Below are positions 24,208 to 34,839 of a stretch of 37,865 nt of DNA, piece after piece. The number at the start of each line of letters is the position of its first letter. Position 1 is the stretch's first letter. The position numbers and the translations under genes are program-made. This stretch comes from Collinsella sp. (GTDB taxonomy: Bacteria > Actinomycetota > Coriobacteriia > Coriobacteriales > Coriobacteriaceae): positions 11,013 through 48,877 of the forward strand of contig JAHYYL010000016.1 of assembly GCA_019424965.1 (NCBI GenBank), in the 5' to 3' direction. Under the pieces are notes generated by a model that was not told the DNA's origin, did no database searches, and saw nothing but the letters and a program-made list of their open reading frames with translations.

Positions 24208-26304
24208 ATGGCAGACGCTAAGGATTTCCTGTTTGAGATCGGTACGGAGGAAATGCCCTCCGCACCGCTGAACAATGCCGTCCAGCAGCGGGGCACCATG
24301 ATCGCCAAGGGCCCCGACGAGGCCGGGCCGGCCCATGACGAGGTCCGCGTGATCTCGAGCCCGCGTCGTCTGGCTGCGCTCGTGGCCAACGTCGCCACCG
24401 CGACCGATGAGGTCCATGAGGTCAAGCGCGGTCCCGCGGCAAACATTGCCTTTGATGCCGACGGCAACCCCACCAAGGCCGCCCAGGGCTTCGCCCGCAA
24501 GTGCGGTGTGGCTGCCGAGGACCTGGTCCGTCGCGAGGACACCGACGGCCGCGAGTACGTGTTCGCCGAGAAGAACATTCCCTCCGCACCGGCTACCCCG
24601 ATCCTGACGGTTCTGTGCGAGAAGACGATCGCCGGCCTGCAGTGGCCCAACTACCGCAGCCAGCGCTGGGGCCACGAGCACGCTACGTTCGTGCGTCCGG
24701 TCCGTTGGATCTGCTGCCTTTTGGGCGAGGACGTCGTGCCCGTGTCGTTTGCCGACGTGACGAGCGGCAACACCACTCGTGGTCATCGCGTTCTGGGCCC
24801 CGGTGACCATGTGGTCGCCAGCCCCGCCGTCTACGAGCAGGTGCTCGAGGACGCCGGCGTGCTCTCTGCCGAGCGTCGCCGTGAGGCTATCCTTGCCGGT
24901 ATCGCCGAAGTCGAGGCTGCGCGCCCCGGCTGCCATGTCGACACGCCCAAGAAGGTCTTCGAGGAGGTCATCAACCTCTGCGAGTGGCCGACGGTGCTCG
25001 TCGGTACCTTTGACGAGGAGTTCCTCAAGGTCCCGCACGAGATCATCTGCGAGTCCATGCTCACCAACCAGCGCTACTTCCCGATCTATGACGGCGAGGG
25101 CAGGCTGACGCGTGAGTTCGTGGTCGTTTCCAACAGCAAGCCCGAGAATGCCGAGCACGTGATCGACGGTAACGAGCGCGTCGTGCGCGCCCGTCTGGAC
25201 GATGCCAAGTTCTTCTACGAGGAGGACCTGAAGATTTCCCTCGACGAGTTCCGCGAGCGTTTGGCCAAGGTTGCCTTCCAGGAGAAGCTCGGTAGCGTGC
25301 TCGCCAAGTCCGAGCGCATCGAGCAGCTCGCGCTTGCTATCGCCCGCGAGGCTCACCTGGGCGCTCATCTTGCCGCCGACGCTGCTCGCGCCGCGCACCT
25401 GTGCAAGGCAGACCTGGTGTCCAACGCCGTCGTCGAGTTCACGAGCCAGCAGGGCGTGATGGGCGGTTATTACGCGACCGCGATGGGGGAGAACGACGAG
25501 GTCGCCCACGCCATTCGCGATCATTATCGTCCTCGCTTTGCCGGTGACGAGCTGCCCGAGGGCACCGCTGGCTGCATCGTGGCCTGCGCCGACAAGCTCG
25601 ATACCATTGCCGGTATCTTTGCCATCGGCGAGCCCCCGACCGGCTCCTCCGACCCGTACGCGCTGCGTCGCGCCGCCATCGGCATCATCAACATCCTGCG
25701 CGATCGCCTGCCGATTGACCCCACGTCGCTCATCGACTTCGCCCTTGAGCTCTATAGCGAGCAGGGTATCGAGTTCGATGCCGCCGAGGTCGCCCAGCAG
25801 GTTCGTGACTTCTTTCACGGCCGCCTGGTGAGCATGGCCCGCGACGAGAAGATTCCGGCCGATACCGTCTCCGCCGTCTCCGCGGTGCACATCATCGCCC
25901 CGTCCGTCTTCTTCGCCCGCTGCGCCGCGCTCGACGAGGCCCGCAAGAACGACGCCGAGACCTTCGACAACCTGGCTACCGCCTATGCCCGCGCCGCGCA
26001 CATCTCCAAGCCCGAGCTGGGTGCGGAGTACGACCGCAGCCTGATGGGCGAGGTCGAGCTTGCGCTCGCCGACGCCTCCGAGGCTGCTCAGACCGCTGTC
26101 GATGCTGCCCTTGCTGCCGAGGATTACCCGGCCGCATTTGCCGCCCTTGCCGCCCTGCGTGCCCCCATCGACCGTTTCTTCGATGAGGTCATGGTCATGG
26201 ACAAGGACGAGCAGCTCCGCGATAATCGCCTTAAGCTGCTCAACCGCTTCGAGGCCGTTTTCTCCGGTATCGCAAACATCGGTGAGCTTGCCCGCAAAAA
26301 GTAA
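24208..26304 (+). CDS. glyS: Glycyl-tRNA synthetase beta subunit
   Basis: tRNA-binding subunit of the alpha2beta2 glycyl-tRNA synthetase. Seen: the N-terminus FLFEIGTEEMPS, the EYVFAEKN and TFVRPVRW stretches, VPHEIICESMLTNQRYFP near residue 275, the HD-like central region with FQEKLGSV and ADLVSNAVVEF, and the C-terminal anticodon-binding segment ending FFDEVMVMDKDEQLRDNRL. Length 698, typical. The start ATG lies three bases after glyQ. A long open frame on the opposite strand over both genes is a composition effect. Confidence 0.97.
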   Translation: MADAKDFLFEIGTEEMPSAPLNNAVQQRGTMIAKGPDEAGPAHDEVRVISSPRRLAALVANVATATDEVHEVKRGPAANIAFDADGNPTKAAQGFARKCGVAAEDLVRREDTDGREYVFAEKNIPSAPATPILTVLCEKTIAGLQWPNYRSQRWGHEHATFVRPVRWICCLLGEDVVPVSFADVTSGNTTRGHRVLGPGDHVVASPAVYEQVLEDAGVLSAERRREAILAGIAEVEAARPGCHVDTPKKVFEEVINLCEWPTVLVGTFDEEFLKVPHEIICESMLTNQRYFPIYDGEGRLTREFVVVSNSKPENAEHVIDGNERVVRARLDDAKFFYEEDLKISLDEFRERLAKVAFQEKLGSVLAKSERIEQLALAIAREAHLGAHLAADAARAAHLCKADLVSNAVVEFTSQQGVMGGYYATAMGENDEVAHAIRDHYRPRFAGDELPEGTAGCIVACADKLDTIAGIFAIGEPPTGSSDPYALRRAAIGIINILRDRLPIDPTSLIDFALELYSEQGIEFDAAEVAQQVRDFFHGRLVSMARDEKIPADTVSAVSAVHIIAPSVFFARCAALDEARKNDAETFDNLATAYARAAHISKPELGAEYDRSLMGEVELALADASEAAQTAVDAALAAEDYPAAFAALAALRAPIDRFFDEVMVMDKDEQLRDNRLKLLNRFEAVFSGIANIGELARKK

Positions 26305-26338
26305 GCCAGCCTGCGCGTAAGCGCAAAAGGAGCCCCGC

Positions 26339-27214
26339 ATGGATTGCCCGGTCACCGCTCGTCCCACCGTTATCGTTATCTCCGACTCGCTCGGTGATAC
26401 CGCTTGTGAGGTGGTGCTTGCGGCGTCCGGGCAATTTGATGAAGGGGCTTTTCGTTTGTTGCGCCTGCCCAAGGTGAACTCGGTGGAGCAGGTCAAGTCG
26501 TTTGTGGGCCCGCGCGTTGATGCGGACCATCGCGATATTGCCGTGTTCCACACCATTGTCGATCCGGCGCTTCGCGCCCGCGTGCTCGATTACCTGGGTA
26601 TGCTTCATATCCGTTCGGTCGACCTGATCGGCCCGACACTTGCCGTGCTTTCGTCGCTTATCGGTGTGTCGCCCAAGGGCGTCGCGGGCGTGATTCACAA
26701 GACGGATGACCGCTATTTCCATCGTATCGAGGCCATGGAGTATTTCGTTGAGCACGATGATGGACGTGGCTGCGACGACCTTTCGGGGGCAGATATCGTG
26801 CTGCTGGGCGTATCGCGCACGTCCAAGACGCCACTGTCGATGTATTTGGCCTATCAGGGTTACAAGGTCGCCAATGTTCCGTTGGCCCATGGCATGGAGC
26901 CGCCGAAGTCGATTTACAAGGTCGACCCGATGCGGTTGTTTGGTCTGATTTCGACTGTCGATGTGATCTCTGAGATACGCGATAGCCGCTTGGGCGATGA
27001 CTGCGCCCGTGCCGTCGCCGGCTCCTATGCCGAGCCCGAGAGCGTGTGCAGCGAGCTCGAGGAAGCCCGTGCCCTCATGAAGCGCCTGGGCTGCTTTGTG
27101 GTGCGTACTGACGGCAAGGCGATCGAGGAGAGCGCCTCCGAGATCATTAGTCACTTGGAGGAAATCCAAGAAGCCCGTGTCCGTCGCGCCGCCCGCCGAG
27201 GTCAGCAAAGCTAA
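26339..27214 (+). CDS. Pyruvate phosphate dikinase regulatory protein (PDRP, DUF299)
   Basis: Bifunctional enzyme of 291 residues that switches pyruvate phosphate dikinase off with an ADP-dependent threonine phosphorylation and on again with a phosphate-dependent dephosphorylation. Seen: the N-terminal VIVISDSLGDTACEVV, the family core DLIGPTLAVLSSLIG, YFHRIEAMEYFVEHDDG near 128-142, and the P-loop-like motif GVSRTSKTP at residues 157-165, where the family binds phosphate. The adjacent ppdK favours PDRP over PEP synthase regulator. ATG 26339 has AAAGGAG upstream. It follows glyS by 34 bases without a terminator. Confidence 0.93.
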   Translation: MDCPVTARPTVIVISDSLGDTACEVVLAASGQFDEGAFRLLRLPKVNSVEQVKSFVGPRVDADHRDIAVFHTIVDPALRARVLDYLGMLHIRSVDLIGPTLAVLSSLIGVSPKGVAGVIHKTDDRYFHRIEAMEYFVEHDDGRGCDDLSGADIVLLGVSRTSKTPLSMYLAYQGYKVANVPLAHGMEPPKSIYKVDPMRLFGLISTVDVISEIRDSRLGDDCARAVAGSYAEPESVCSELEEARALMKRLGCFVVRTDGKAIEESASEIISHLEEIQEARVRRAARRGQQS

Positions 27215-27305
27215 CTCATTGGGGTAGCTAAAATGCCCCGTCCTAAATAGACTACCTAAAAATAATGCTTGATAATGGTAAAGCGATTTAGCAACAAACT
27301 TGCAT

Positions 27306-27336
27306 TTGACCTGCAATTTTCTTGCAGTGGTATCTT
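27306..27336 (+). promoter_or_regulatory. Probable ppdK promoter with extended -10
   Basis: TTGACC (27306-27311) is 19 bases before TATCTT (27331-27336), which carries TGG in front (extended -10). GGTATC (27329-27334) with 17-base spacing is an alternative. The start would be near 27343, leaving an untranslated leader of about 170 bases. Confidence 0.45.
27311..27327. promoter_or_regulatory. Inverted repeat CTGCAA-N5-TTGCAG, candidate operator
   Basis: A perfect 6-base inverted repeat with a 5-base centre sits between the predicted -35 and -10 boxes of ppdK. A further TTGCA lies at 27300-27304. The geometry fits a repressor dimer; the regulator is unknown. Confidence 0.5.
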
Positions 27337-27351
27337 CATAAGGTAACCACC

Positions 27352-27389
27352 TTTACCTACCGTTTACCGCCGCATTTACCACGTTTACC
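27352..27389 (+). repeat. Four TTTACC repeats in the ppdK leader
   Basis: TTTACC occurs at 27352, 27363, 27375 and 27384, spaced 11, 12 and 9 bases. The reverse complement GGTAAA is at 27277-27282 and a related GGTAAC at 27342-27347. The near helical spacing suggests protein binding sites or an RNA element. Confidence 0.6.
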
Positions 27390-27423
27390 AAACCGCGCAT
27401 CCTCTTCTCATGTCGGCATAAAG

Positions 27424-27461
27424 CCCGCCGTATAGTTCCCTCACGGCCCGTAACCGGCGGG
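27424..27461 (+). promoter_or_regulatory. Leader hairpin before ppdK
   Basis: CCCGCCG (27424-27430) pairs with CGGCGGG (27455-27461) around a 24-base loop that holds a small inner ACGG/CCGT stem. No U run follows, so it is not a terminator. It lies about 50 bases before the start codon. Confidence 0.4.
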
Positions 27462-27511
27462 TCGATTCGTCACCACGGTCGTGCGCGAGAGCGTATGGAA
27501 GGGGAAGTATC

Positions 27512-30262
<2,751 letters not shown>

Positions 30263-30300
30263 CGTTTTGGGTTTGGGCGCCTAGCGTAGCCCCCTTCACG

Positions 30301-30330
30301 CCGCCCGTCTCATTCGTGAGGCGGGCGGTT
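30301..30330 (+). terminator. Terminator hairpin after ppdK (UUCG loop)
   Basis: CCGCCCGTCTCA (30301-30312) pairs with TGAGGCGGGCGG (30317-30328), twelve pairs with one G-U, around the stable loop TTCG. Only TT and then ATC follow, so the U run is weak, but the stem is very strong. Confidence 0.75.
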
Positions 30331-30374
30331 ATCATGTGCGGGTTTTGTCTTTTTGTCTGCGTAAAAAATTGTTC

Positions 30375-30402
30375 TTGCAGCAGAAACCCGCGCGTGTATA
30401 CT
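30375..30402 (+). promoter_or_regulatory. Promoter for rplS
   Basis: TTGCAG (30375-30380) and TATACT (30397-30402) are 16 bases apart. The predicted start near 30409 leaves a 60-base leader before the ATG at 30472. Confidence 0.65.
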
Positions 30403-30423
30403 CGAATACGTTTGTTCAACTAC

Positions 30424-30447
30424 GTGCCGGCCAAGGTGGTACGGCAC
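30424..30447 (+). promoter_or_regulatory. Leader hairpin of rplS, possible L19 autoregulatory element
   Basis: GTGCCG (30424-30429) pairs with CGGCAC (30442-30447); inside, CCA pairs with TGG around AGG. It lies in the short leader, 12 bases before the SD AAGGA. L19 leaders with regulatory structure are known in other bacteria; membership of a known RNA family is not claimed. Confidence 0.45.
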
Positions 30448-30471
30448 CTCTAGAAGAGTAAGGAATTGCAC

Positions 30472-30813
30472 ATGGATTACATCCGCGCAATCGAGCGTCA
30501 GCAGATCCGCGAGGACATTCCTCAGGTTCGCGTCGCCGACAACGTCAAGGTTCACTACCGCATTAAGGAAGGCGACCGCGAGCGCATCCAGGTCTTCCAG
30601 GGCGACGTCATCCGCATGGCCGGCGCCGGTGCCCGCGAGACCTTCACCGTCCGCAAGATTTCCTTCGGTGTCGGTGTTGAGCGCACCTTCCCGCTTCACA
30701 GCCCCAAGATCGCCAAGCTCGAGGTCGTTCGTCATGGTCGCGTCCGTCGCGCCAAGCTGTACTACCTCCGCGACAAGGTGGGCAAGGCTGCTCGCATCCC
30801 CGAGAAGCGCTAA
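30472..30813 (+). CDS. rplS: 50S ribosomal protein L19
   Basis: L19 lies at the interface of the ribosomal subunits. Seen: VRVADNVKVHYRIKEGDRER (residues 17-36), the conserved VFQGDVIRMAG stretch, and VERTFPLHSPKIAKLEVVRHGRVRRAKLYYLRD towards the end. Length 113, typical. I choose ATG 30472, with AAGGA seven bases upstream; an in-frame TTG two codons earlier is less likely. It has its own promoter and terminator, unlike the common arrangement in which it follows trmD. Confidence 0.96.
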   Translation: MDYIRAIERQQIREDIPQVRVADNVKVHYRIKEGDRERIQVFQGDVIRMAGAGARETFTVRKISFGVGVERTFPLHSPKIAKLEVVRHGRVRRAKLYYLRDKVGKAARIPEKR

Positions 30814-30847
30814 GAAGATCGCAGCGTCTGTCCACTCGTTTGGACAC

Positions 30848-30877
30848 AAGGGTCACCTTCGGGTGGCCCTTCTTTTT
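30848..30877 (+). terminator. Terminator after rplS (UUCG loop)
   Basis: AAGGGTCACC (30848-30857) pairs with GGTGGCCCTT (30862-30871), ten pairs with one G-U, around the loop TTCG, followed by CTTTTT. This is a textbook intrinsic terminator. The rnhB SD lies only 16 bases further on. Confidence 0.9.
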
Positions 30878-30906
30878 ATCTGATTTGCATGCAAGGAGGG
30901 CCTGGT

Positions 30907-31695
30907 ATGGCCAATATGACGAGCTCGGTTTCGGCATCGCAGGTTGCCGGTGAGTTGGCGAGCGCTACGTTTGAGGAGATCCCCGCCCTCGTGGAGCATT
31001 ATCGCGAGGACCCGCGCCAGCAGGTGATCAAGGCTTGCGAGCGTGCTCTTAAGCGCCATGCCAAGGAACTTGCCGAGCGCGAGCGCGTCAATGACATGTA
31101 CGAGCTTATGCATGAGCTTGGCGGCAATGGGGTGGTCGTTGGTGTCGACGAGGTGGGTCGCGGATCGGTGGCCGGTCCTTTGACGGTATGCGCCGTCTGC
31201 CTTCCTATGGAGCCGCGCGTCTGGGGCATCAACGATTCCAAAAAGCTCACGCCGGCGCGCCGCGAGTTGCTCTCAGTGAAGATTGCCGAGGTGGCGACGG
31301 CGATCGGTTTTTGCCATATCGCGCCTAAGGATATCGATGAGATGGGCATGGCCCGTGCTATCCGTACCGCCGTTGCGGGCGCCGTGGCCGATACGGGGCT
31401 CGAGCCCGATTGCGTGCTTATGGACGGTAACCCCTTGGGCGCCGTTCCCAACGAGCGCGACGTGGTGAAGGGCGATGCCAAGATCGCCTGTATCGCCGCG
31501 GCGTCCATCATGGCCAAGGTCACGCGTGATGAGATGATGGTCGAGTACGATGCCGAGTATCCCGAGTACCATTTGGCCGAATCGAAAGGCTACGCAAGCC
31601 CCGAGCATATCGAGGCCATTCGCAAACATGGACTTTGTCCACTGCACCGCGTGAGCTTTTGCGGAAACTTTCTGCAGACTGAGCGCCTTTTCTAG
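30907..31695 (+). CDS. rnhB: Ribonuclease HII
   Basis: Cuts RNA in RNA-DNA hybrids, mainly single ribonucleotides built into DNA. Seen: the catalytic motif GVDEVGRGSVAGP with Asp81 and Glu82, the NDSKKL motif near residue 111, the Asp in VLMDGNPLG, and the C-terminal KSKGYA-like segment ESKGYASPEH. About 75 residues precede the core, as in the longer Gram-positive form. I choose ATG 30907, with AAGGAGGG six bases upstream; an in-frame ATG at 30889 precedes that SD. It lies just after the rplS terminator, so its promoter is not obvious. Confidence 0.95.
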   Translation: MANMTSSVSASQVAGELASATFEEIPALVEHYREDPRQQVIKACERALKRHAKELAERERVNDMYELMHELGGNGVVVGVDEVGRGSVAGPLTVCAVCLPMEPRVWGINDSKKLTPARRELLSVKIAEVATAIGFCHIAPKDIDEMGMARAIRTAVAGAVADTGLEPDCVLMDGNPLGAVPNERDVVKGDAKIACIAAASIMAKVTRDEMMVEYDAEYPEYHLAESKGYASPEHIEAIRKHGLCPLHRVSFCGNFLQTERLF

Positions 31696-31744
31696 GTCAA
31701 TTGTGGAGACAGGGACCTCTGGGGTTTTATAAACCTGCTGGTGG

Positions 31745-31786
31745 CGGGCCGTATGCAACACCATTGCTGCGTACGGCCCGTTTTTT
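31745..31786 (+). terminator. Strong terminator after rnhB
   Basis: CGGGCCGTATGCA (31745-31757) pairs with TGCGTACGGCCCG (31768-31780), thirteen pairs with one G-U, followed by six T (31781-31786). A clear intrinsic terminator that separates rnhB from the yraN-comM-dprA block. Confidence 0.93.
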
Positions 31787-31826
31787 GACGGCATTTGGTC
31801 AGCTTTTGGTTTGCTTCCGGTACTTA

Positions 31827-31872
31827 CCCGCACGAAAGGTGCCCTCATCATCGGGGCAATGCAGCGTGCGGG
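31827..31872 (+). promoter_or_regulatory. Two-tier hairpin directly before the yraN SD
   Basis: CCCGCACG (31827-31834) pairs perfectly with CGTGCGGG (31865-31872), and TGCCC (31840-31844) pairs with GGGCA (31854-31858) inside. The SD AAAGGAG follows immediately, so folding could limit ribosome access. No confident promoter was found between the rnhB terminator and this element. Confidence 0.5.
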
Positions 31873-31884
31873 AAAGGAGACCCC

Positions 31885-32370
31885 ATGAGTGCCGCAAGCA
31901 AAAAGAGCAAGACGCAGCAGCTCAAGGAGCGTTGGGAAAACGGCGAGCTCGACTGCGGGGCGATGACGCCCGAGTTTATCAAGGGACTCAGTCCCCGCGA
32001 GCTGGGCATGCTGGGCGAGCTGATCACCATCGACTACTTTAACGAGCGCGGCTACACCTTGCTGGAGCAGGGTTATCGTTGCTCCGAGGGCGAGGCCGAT
32101 CTGGTGCTGCTCGATGAACTCGACGATGTCGTGGTGATGGCCGAGGTGAAGACCAGACGCGTTGCACTGGATTGCAGCACGCGGGTCTTTCCCGAGGAGG
32201 CCGTGGACGCCCAAAAGCAACGCCGCTACCGCCGCATCGCAAGTTGCTACCTCATGGAGCATTATCCGCTCAAGGCGATTCGCTTCGATGCCGTGGGTGT
32301 CACCATTCGTGGCGGGCATATCGCCGAGATCGAGCATCAGTACAACGCGTTCGATTGGCAGGTGTCGTGA
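31885..32370 (+). CDS. yraN: YraN/UPF0102 family endonuclease-like protein
   Basis: Small protein of 161 residues with the restriction-endonuclease-like core of UPF0102. Seen: LGELITIDYFNERGYTLLEQ, then GEADLVLLDE and AEVKTRR, which together supply the Asp and Glu-x-Lys of a metal-dependent nuclease site (about residues 70-93). The first 45 residues are a family-atypical extension rich in Lys, Glu and Gln. I choose ATG 31885, with AAAGGAGA upstream, directly behind a hairpin. The gene commonly precedes comM and dprA; a nuclease activity is inferred from the fold. Confidence 0.92.
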   Translation: MSAASKKSKTQQLKERWENGELDCGAMTPEFIKGLSPRELGMLGELITIDYFNERGYTLLEQGYRCSEGEADLVLLDELDDVVVMAEVKTRRVALDCSTRVFPEEAVDAQKQRRYRRIASCYLMEHYPLKAIRFDAVGVTIRGGHIAEIEHQYNAFDWQVS

Positions 32371-33893
32371 TGGCGTTCGAGACGTTTGCCGTTCACGCGG
32401 CCTGCATCCGCGGCGTCGAGGCGATTCACGTCACGGTCGAGGTCTCGCTTGCCGGTGGCGTTCCGGGCATCCAGATGCTCGGCATTCCGAGTATGGAGGT
32501 GATGGAGTCACGCGGTCGTATTCGCTGCGCGATGCGCTCCGCCGGGTTCGAGATCCCGCGCTCGGGCATTACGGTCAATCTGGCGCCCGGCGATATTCGC
32601 AAGACCGGTAGCGGCTTTGATCTGTCCATCGCCATCGCGGTATTGGCGGCCGATGGCCAGATTCCCCGCGACAACCTCGATCGTTGTCTTATCGCTGGTG
32701 AGCTTGGGCTGGACGGTACGGTGCTTCCTGTCAAGGGCGAGGTGGCGTTTCAGCTATTGGCGCGTGATATGGGGCTGTCCTTTATCGCCGGCAGGTCCGA
32801 CCAGCATGTGCCACTCGCGGGCGTGGATTGCGGATTTATCGATCATTTGTCTCAGCTTGCTCATGGTATGGGCGATGCCGCGCGGCACTACTTGGATGCT
32901 GAGGGCGTCGAGGCGACCTTTGAGCCTGAGCTCGACTATGCCGACGTACTGGGGCAGGAGGTTGCCAAACGCGGCATGGCGCTGGCGGCAGCGGGTGAGC
33001 TCGGTTTGCTTATGATCGGGTCCCCGGGATCGGGCAAGACGATGCTCGCGCGTCGTATGACCGGCATCCTGCCCGAGCTTTCCGTTGAGGATCAACAGGC
33101 GGCGCTGTGCATCCATTCGGTTTTGGGTGAGAACATTGATGGCTTGTTGGCGGGGCACCGGCCCTTCCGCAGTCCCCATCACAGTATTTCGACCGCAGGT
33201 CTTATCGGCGGTGGGCGCCCGGTGCACCCGGGTGAGATCAGCCTTGCTCATGGCGGCGTGCTATTTTTGGACGAGCTTGCCGAGTTTCCCACGGGTGTGC
33301 TGCAGACGCTGCGTCAGCCCATCGAGCGCGGCTATGTGAGGATCGTGCGCGTCGACGGGGCCTTTACCTTCCCGTCGCGCTTTCAGCTGCTGGCTGCGAG
33401 CAATCCCTGCCCCTGCGGCTTTTTGGGCGATCGTGAGGTACCGTGTCGCTGCTCGGCGGCGATGGTCGAGCGCTATCGGTCTAAACTGCGCGGTCCTTTG
33501 GCCGACCGTATCGACATGATGATCGATGTGACCCGTCCCGACCCCCAAGTGATTATCGAGGGTGCGGAGGGTATGTCGTCTGCCGAGTTACGTGACTACG
33601 TTGTGCGCGGCCGCGCTTTTCGCGCTTGGCGCGAATCCCGTATGGACGATGCGGATGCCGAGGCCGAGGATGACGAGACACGGTCCATTGACGGCGTCGT
33701 TTCGACCTTTGAGCTCGATGATGCGGCGGAGAAGTGTGTGCTCGGCCTGTCGAAGCGCACACATCTCACGGGTCGCGGCATCGTGCGACTGGTGCGTATC
33801 GCGCGTACAATCGCCGACGTCGCCGAGAGCGAGCAAGTGACGCAGGACCACGTGCTCGAGGCAGCGATGTACCAGGGAAGGAGGGACCAATGA
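32370..33893 (+). CDS. comM: ComM/YifB family AAA+ ATPase (Mg-chelatase-like)
   Basis: Hexameric helicase of the ComM family, which widens recombination intermediates during natural transformation. Seen: an N-terminal Lon-protease-like domain (1 to about 170), Walker A GSPGSGKT at residues 217-224, Walker B around LFLDELAEF, sensor segment LLAASNPCPCGFLGD with the Cys pairs typical of the family, and a C-terminal helical domain. Length 507, typical. The ATG at 32370 shares its A with the yraN stop (TGATG), so translation is coupled. It overlaps dprA at the other end. Confidence 0.95.
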   Translation: MAFETFAVHAACIRGVEAIHVTVEVSLAGGVPGIQMLGIPSMEVMESRGRIRCAMRSAGFEIPRSGITVNLAPGDIRKTGSGFDLSIAIAVLAADGQIPRDNLDRCLIAGELGLDGTVLPVKGEVAFQLLARDMGLSFIAGRSDQHVPLAGVDCGFIDHLSQLAHGMGDAARHYLDAEGVEATFEPELDYADVLGQEVAKRGMALAAAGELGLLMIGSPGSGKTMLARRMTGILPELSVEDQQAALCIHSVLGENIDGLLAGHRPFRSPHHSISTAGLIGGGRPVHPGEISLAHGGVLFLDELAEFPTGVLQTLRQPIERGYVRIVRVDGAFTFPSRFQLLAASNPCPCGFLGDREVPCRCSAAMVERYRSKLRGPLADRIDMMIDVTRPDPQVIIEGAEGMSSAELRDYVVRGRAFRAWRESRMDDADAEAEDDETRSIDGVVSTFELDDAAEKCVLGLSKRTHLTGRGIVRLVRIARTIADVAESEQVTQDHVLEAAMYQGRRDQ

Positions 33894-34825
33894 TGGCCGA
33901 GGGGACCTACGAGCTGCATCCAGGTGATGCGTTGTATCCCGAGACCGTTTTGGAGCTTTCTGATGTACCCCAGACGCTCTATGTGCGCGGCAACCCCGAG
34001 GTGCTTTCGACGCCCGCGCTCTCCATCATCGGCGCGCGCAAGGCCTCGCCGTATGGTCTTGCCGTGGCAGAGCTTGCGGCAAAGGTGGCGGTCGAGGCGG
34101 GAGTGACGGTAGTTTCGGGCGGCGCGGTCGGTTGTGACCAGGCCTCGGGTTGGGCTGCGGTCAACGCTGGCGGCAAACACGTCGTGGTGCTGGGGACGGG
34201 CGCCGACGTGGTCTATCCGCGCTCGAGCGCGGGGCTTATTACGCGCACGCTCGATACGGGTGGCGCGGTCGTGTCGATCTCCCCGTGGGGCATGGGTCCG
34301 CGCAAGTTTGCCTTTCCGCGCCGCAATCGCGTGATCGCGGCCCTGTCGCAAGCCCTCTTTGTATCCGAGGCGGGTATGCCTTCCGGGACGTTTTCTACAG
34401 CCGAGGCTGCTATGGATTTGGGGCGAGAACTTCTCGCTGTGCCGGGGTCGATCCTATCGCCCGAGTCGCGTGGCACGAATTACCTCATTGCGAACGGTGC
34501 CTGCTGCATCATCGACGAGGAATCTATCGAGATGGCTATCTCACGCATCTACGGCACCCTGCGCTACTCGCGCCCCGATGCTCCCGGCATTGCCGACCTG
34601 GATCAAACACAGCAGACCGTGATGCATGCGCTCATCGCCTCTCCGCTCAAAGTCGACGACATCGCGGCGCTCGTCTCGCTCGATGCTGTCGGCGTACTCA
34701 AACTCTTGGGTTCGCTTGAACTCGAGGGCCTTATCGAGCGCATGATGGATGGAAGGTATGCGCCCTCCAAGTTTGCCCTTCACGCCCAGACGCCCTTCGG
34801 TCACAATGGAAAACGTGTCAATTAG
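33890..34825 (+). CDS. dprA: DNA processing protein DprA
   Basis: Binds incoming single-stranded DNA and loads RecA during transformation. Seen: the Rossmann start LSIIGARKASPYG, the loop VSGGAVGCDQASGWAAVNAGG, VLGTGADVVYP, and FPRRNRVIAALSQALFVSEAG, the family's most conserved block. The C-terminal 80 residues look like a winged helix (DLDQTQQTVMHALIASPLKVDD). Length 311. The start ATG 33890 overlaps the comM stop (ATGATG) and has AAGGAGG five bases upstream; the next ATG is three bases on. With comM it suggests competence or a remnant of it; no uptake genes are in the window. Confidence 0.95.
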   Translation: MMAEGTYELHPGDALYPETVLELSDVPQTLYVRGNPEVLSTPALSIIGARKASPYGLAVAELAAKVAVEAGVTVVSGGAVGCDQASGWAAVNAGGKHVVVLGTGADVVYPRSSAGLITRTLDTGGAVVSISPWGMGPRKFAFPRRNRVIAALSQALFVSEAGMPSGTFSTAEAAMDLGRELLAVPGSILSPESRGTNYLIANGACCIIDEESIEMAISRIYGTLRYSRPDAPGIADLDQTQQTVMHALIASPLKVDDIAALVSLDAVGVLKLLGSLELEGLIERMMDGRYAPSKFALHAQTPFGHNGKRVN

Positions 34826-34839
34826 AAAGGTGTTTGCAG

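Larger units (their letters stand above)
27215..27511 (+). promoter_or_regulatory. Regulatory intergenic region before ppdK
   Basis: The longest span without a gene in the window (297 bases) and AT-richer than its surroundings in its first half. It contains a probable promoter (27306-27336), an inverted repeat inside its spacer, four TTTACC repeats downstream of the expected start, and a leader hairpin. The GTG of ppdK has AAGGGGA upstream (around 27499). I see no small ORF or RNA gene. Confidence 0.65.

Noticed and set aside
23302..26556. Open frame of 1084 codons on the minus strand across glyQ and glyS
   Set aside because: It is antisense to two clear synthetase genes. In GC-rich coding DNA with strong third-position bias, one antisense frame often lacks stops. 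The translation shows no domain and has repetitive Gly/Val/Asp/Leu composition.
27224..27245. GGGG...CCCC hairpin just after the PDRP gene as a terminator
   Set aside because: The stem has four pairs only and no U run follows.
31701..32042. 113-codon + strand frame after rnhB
   Set aside because: It runs through the rnhB terminator and overlaps yraN in another frame.
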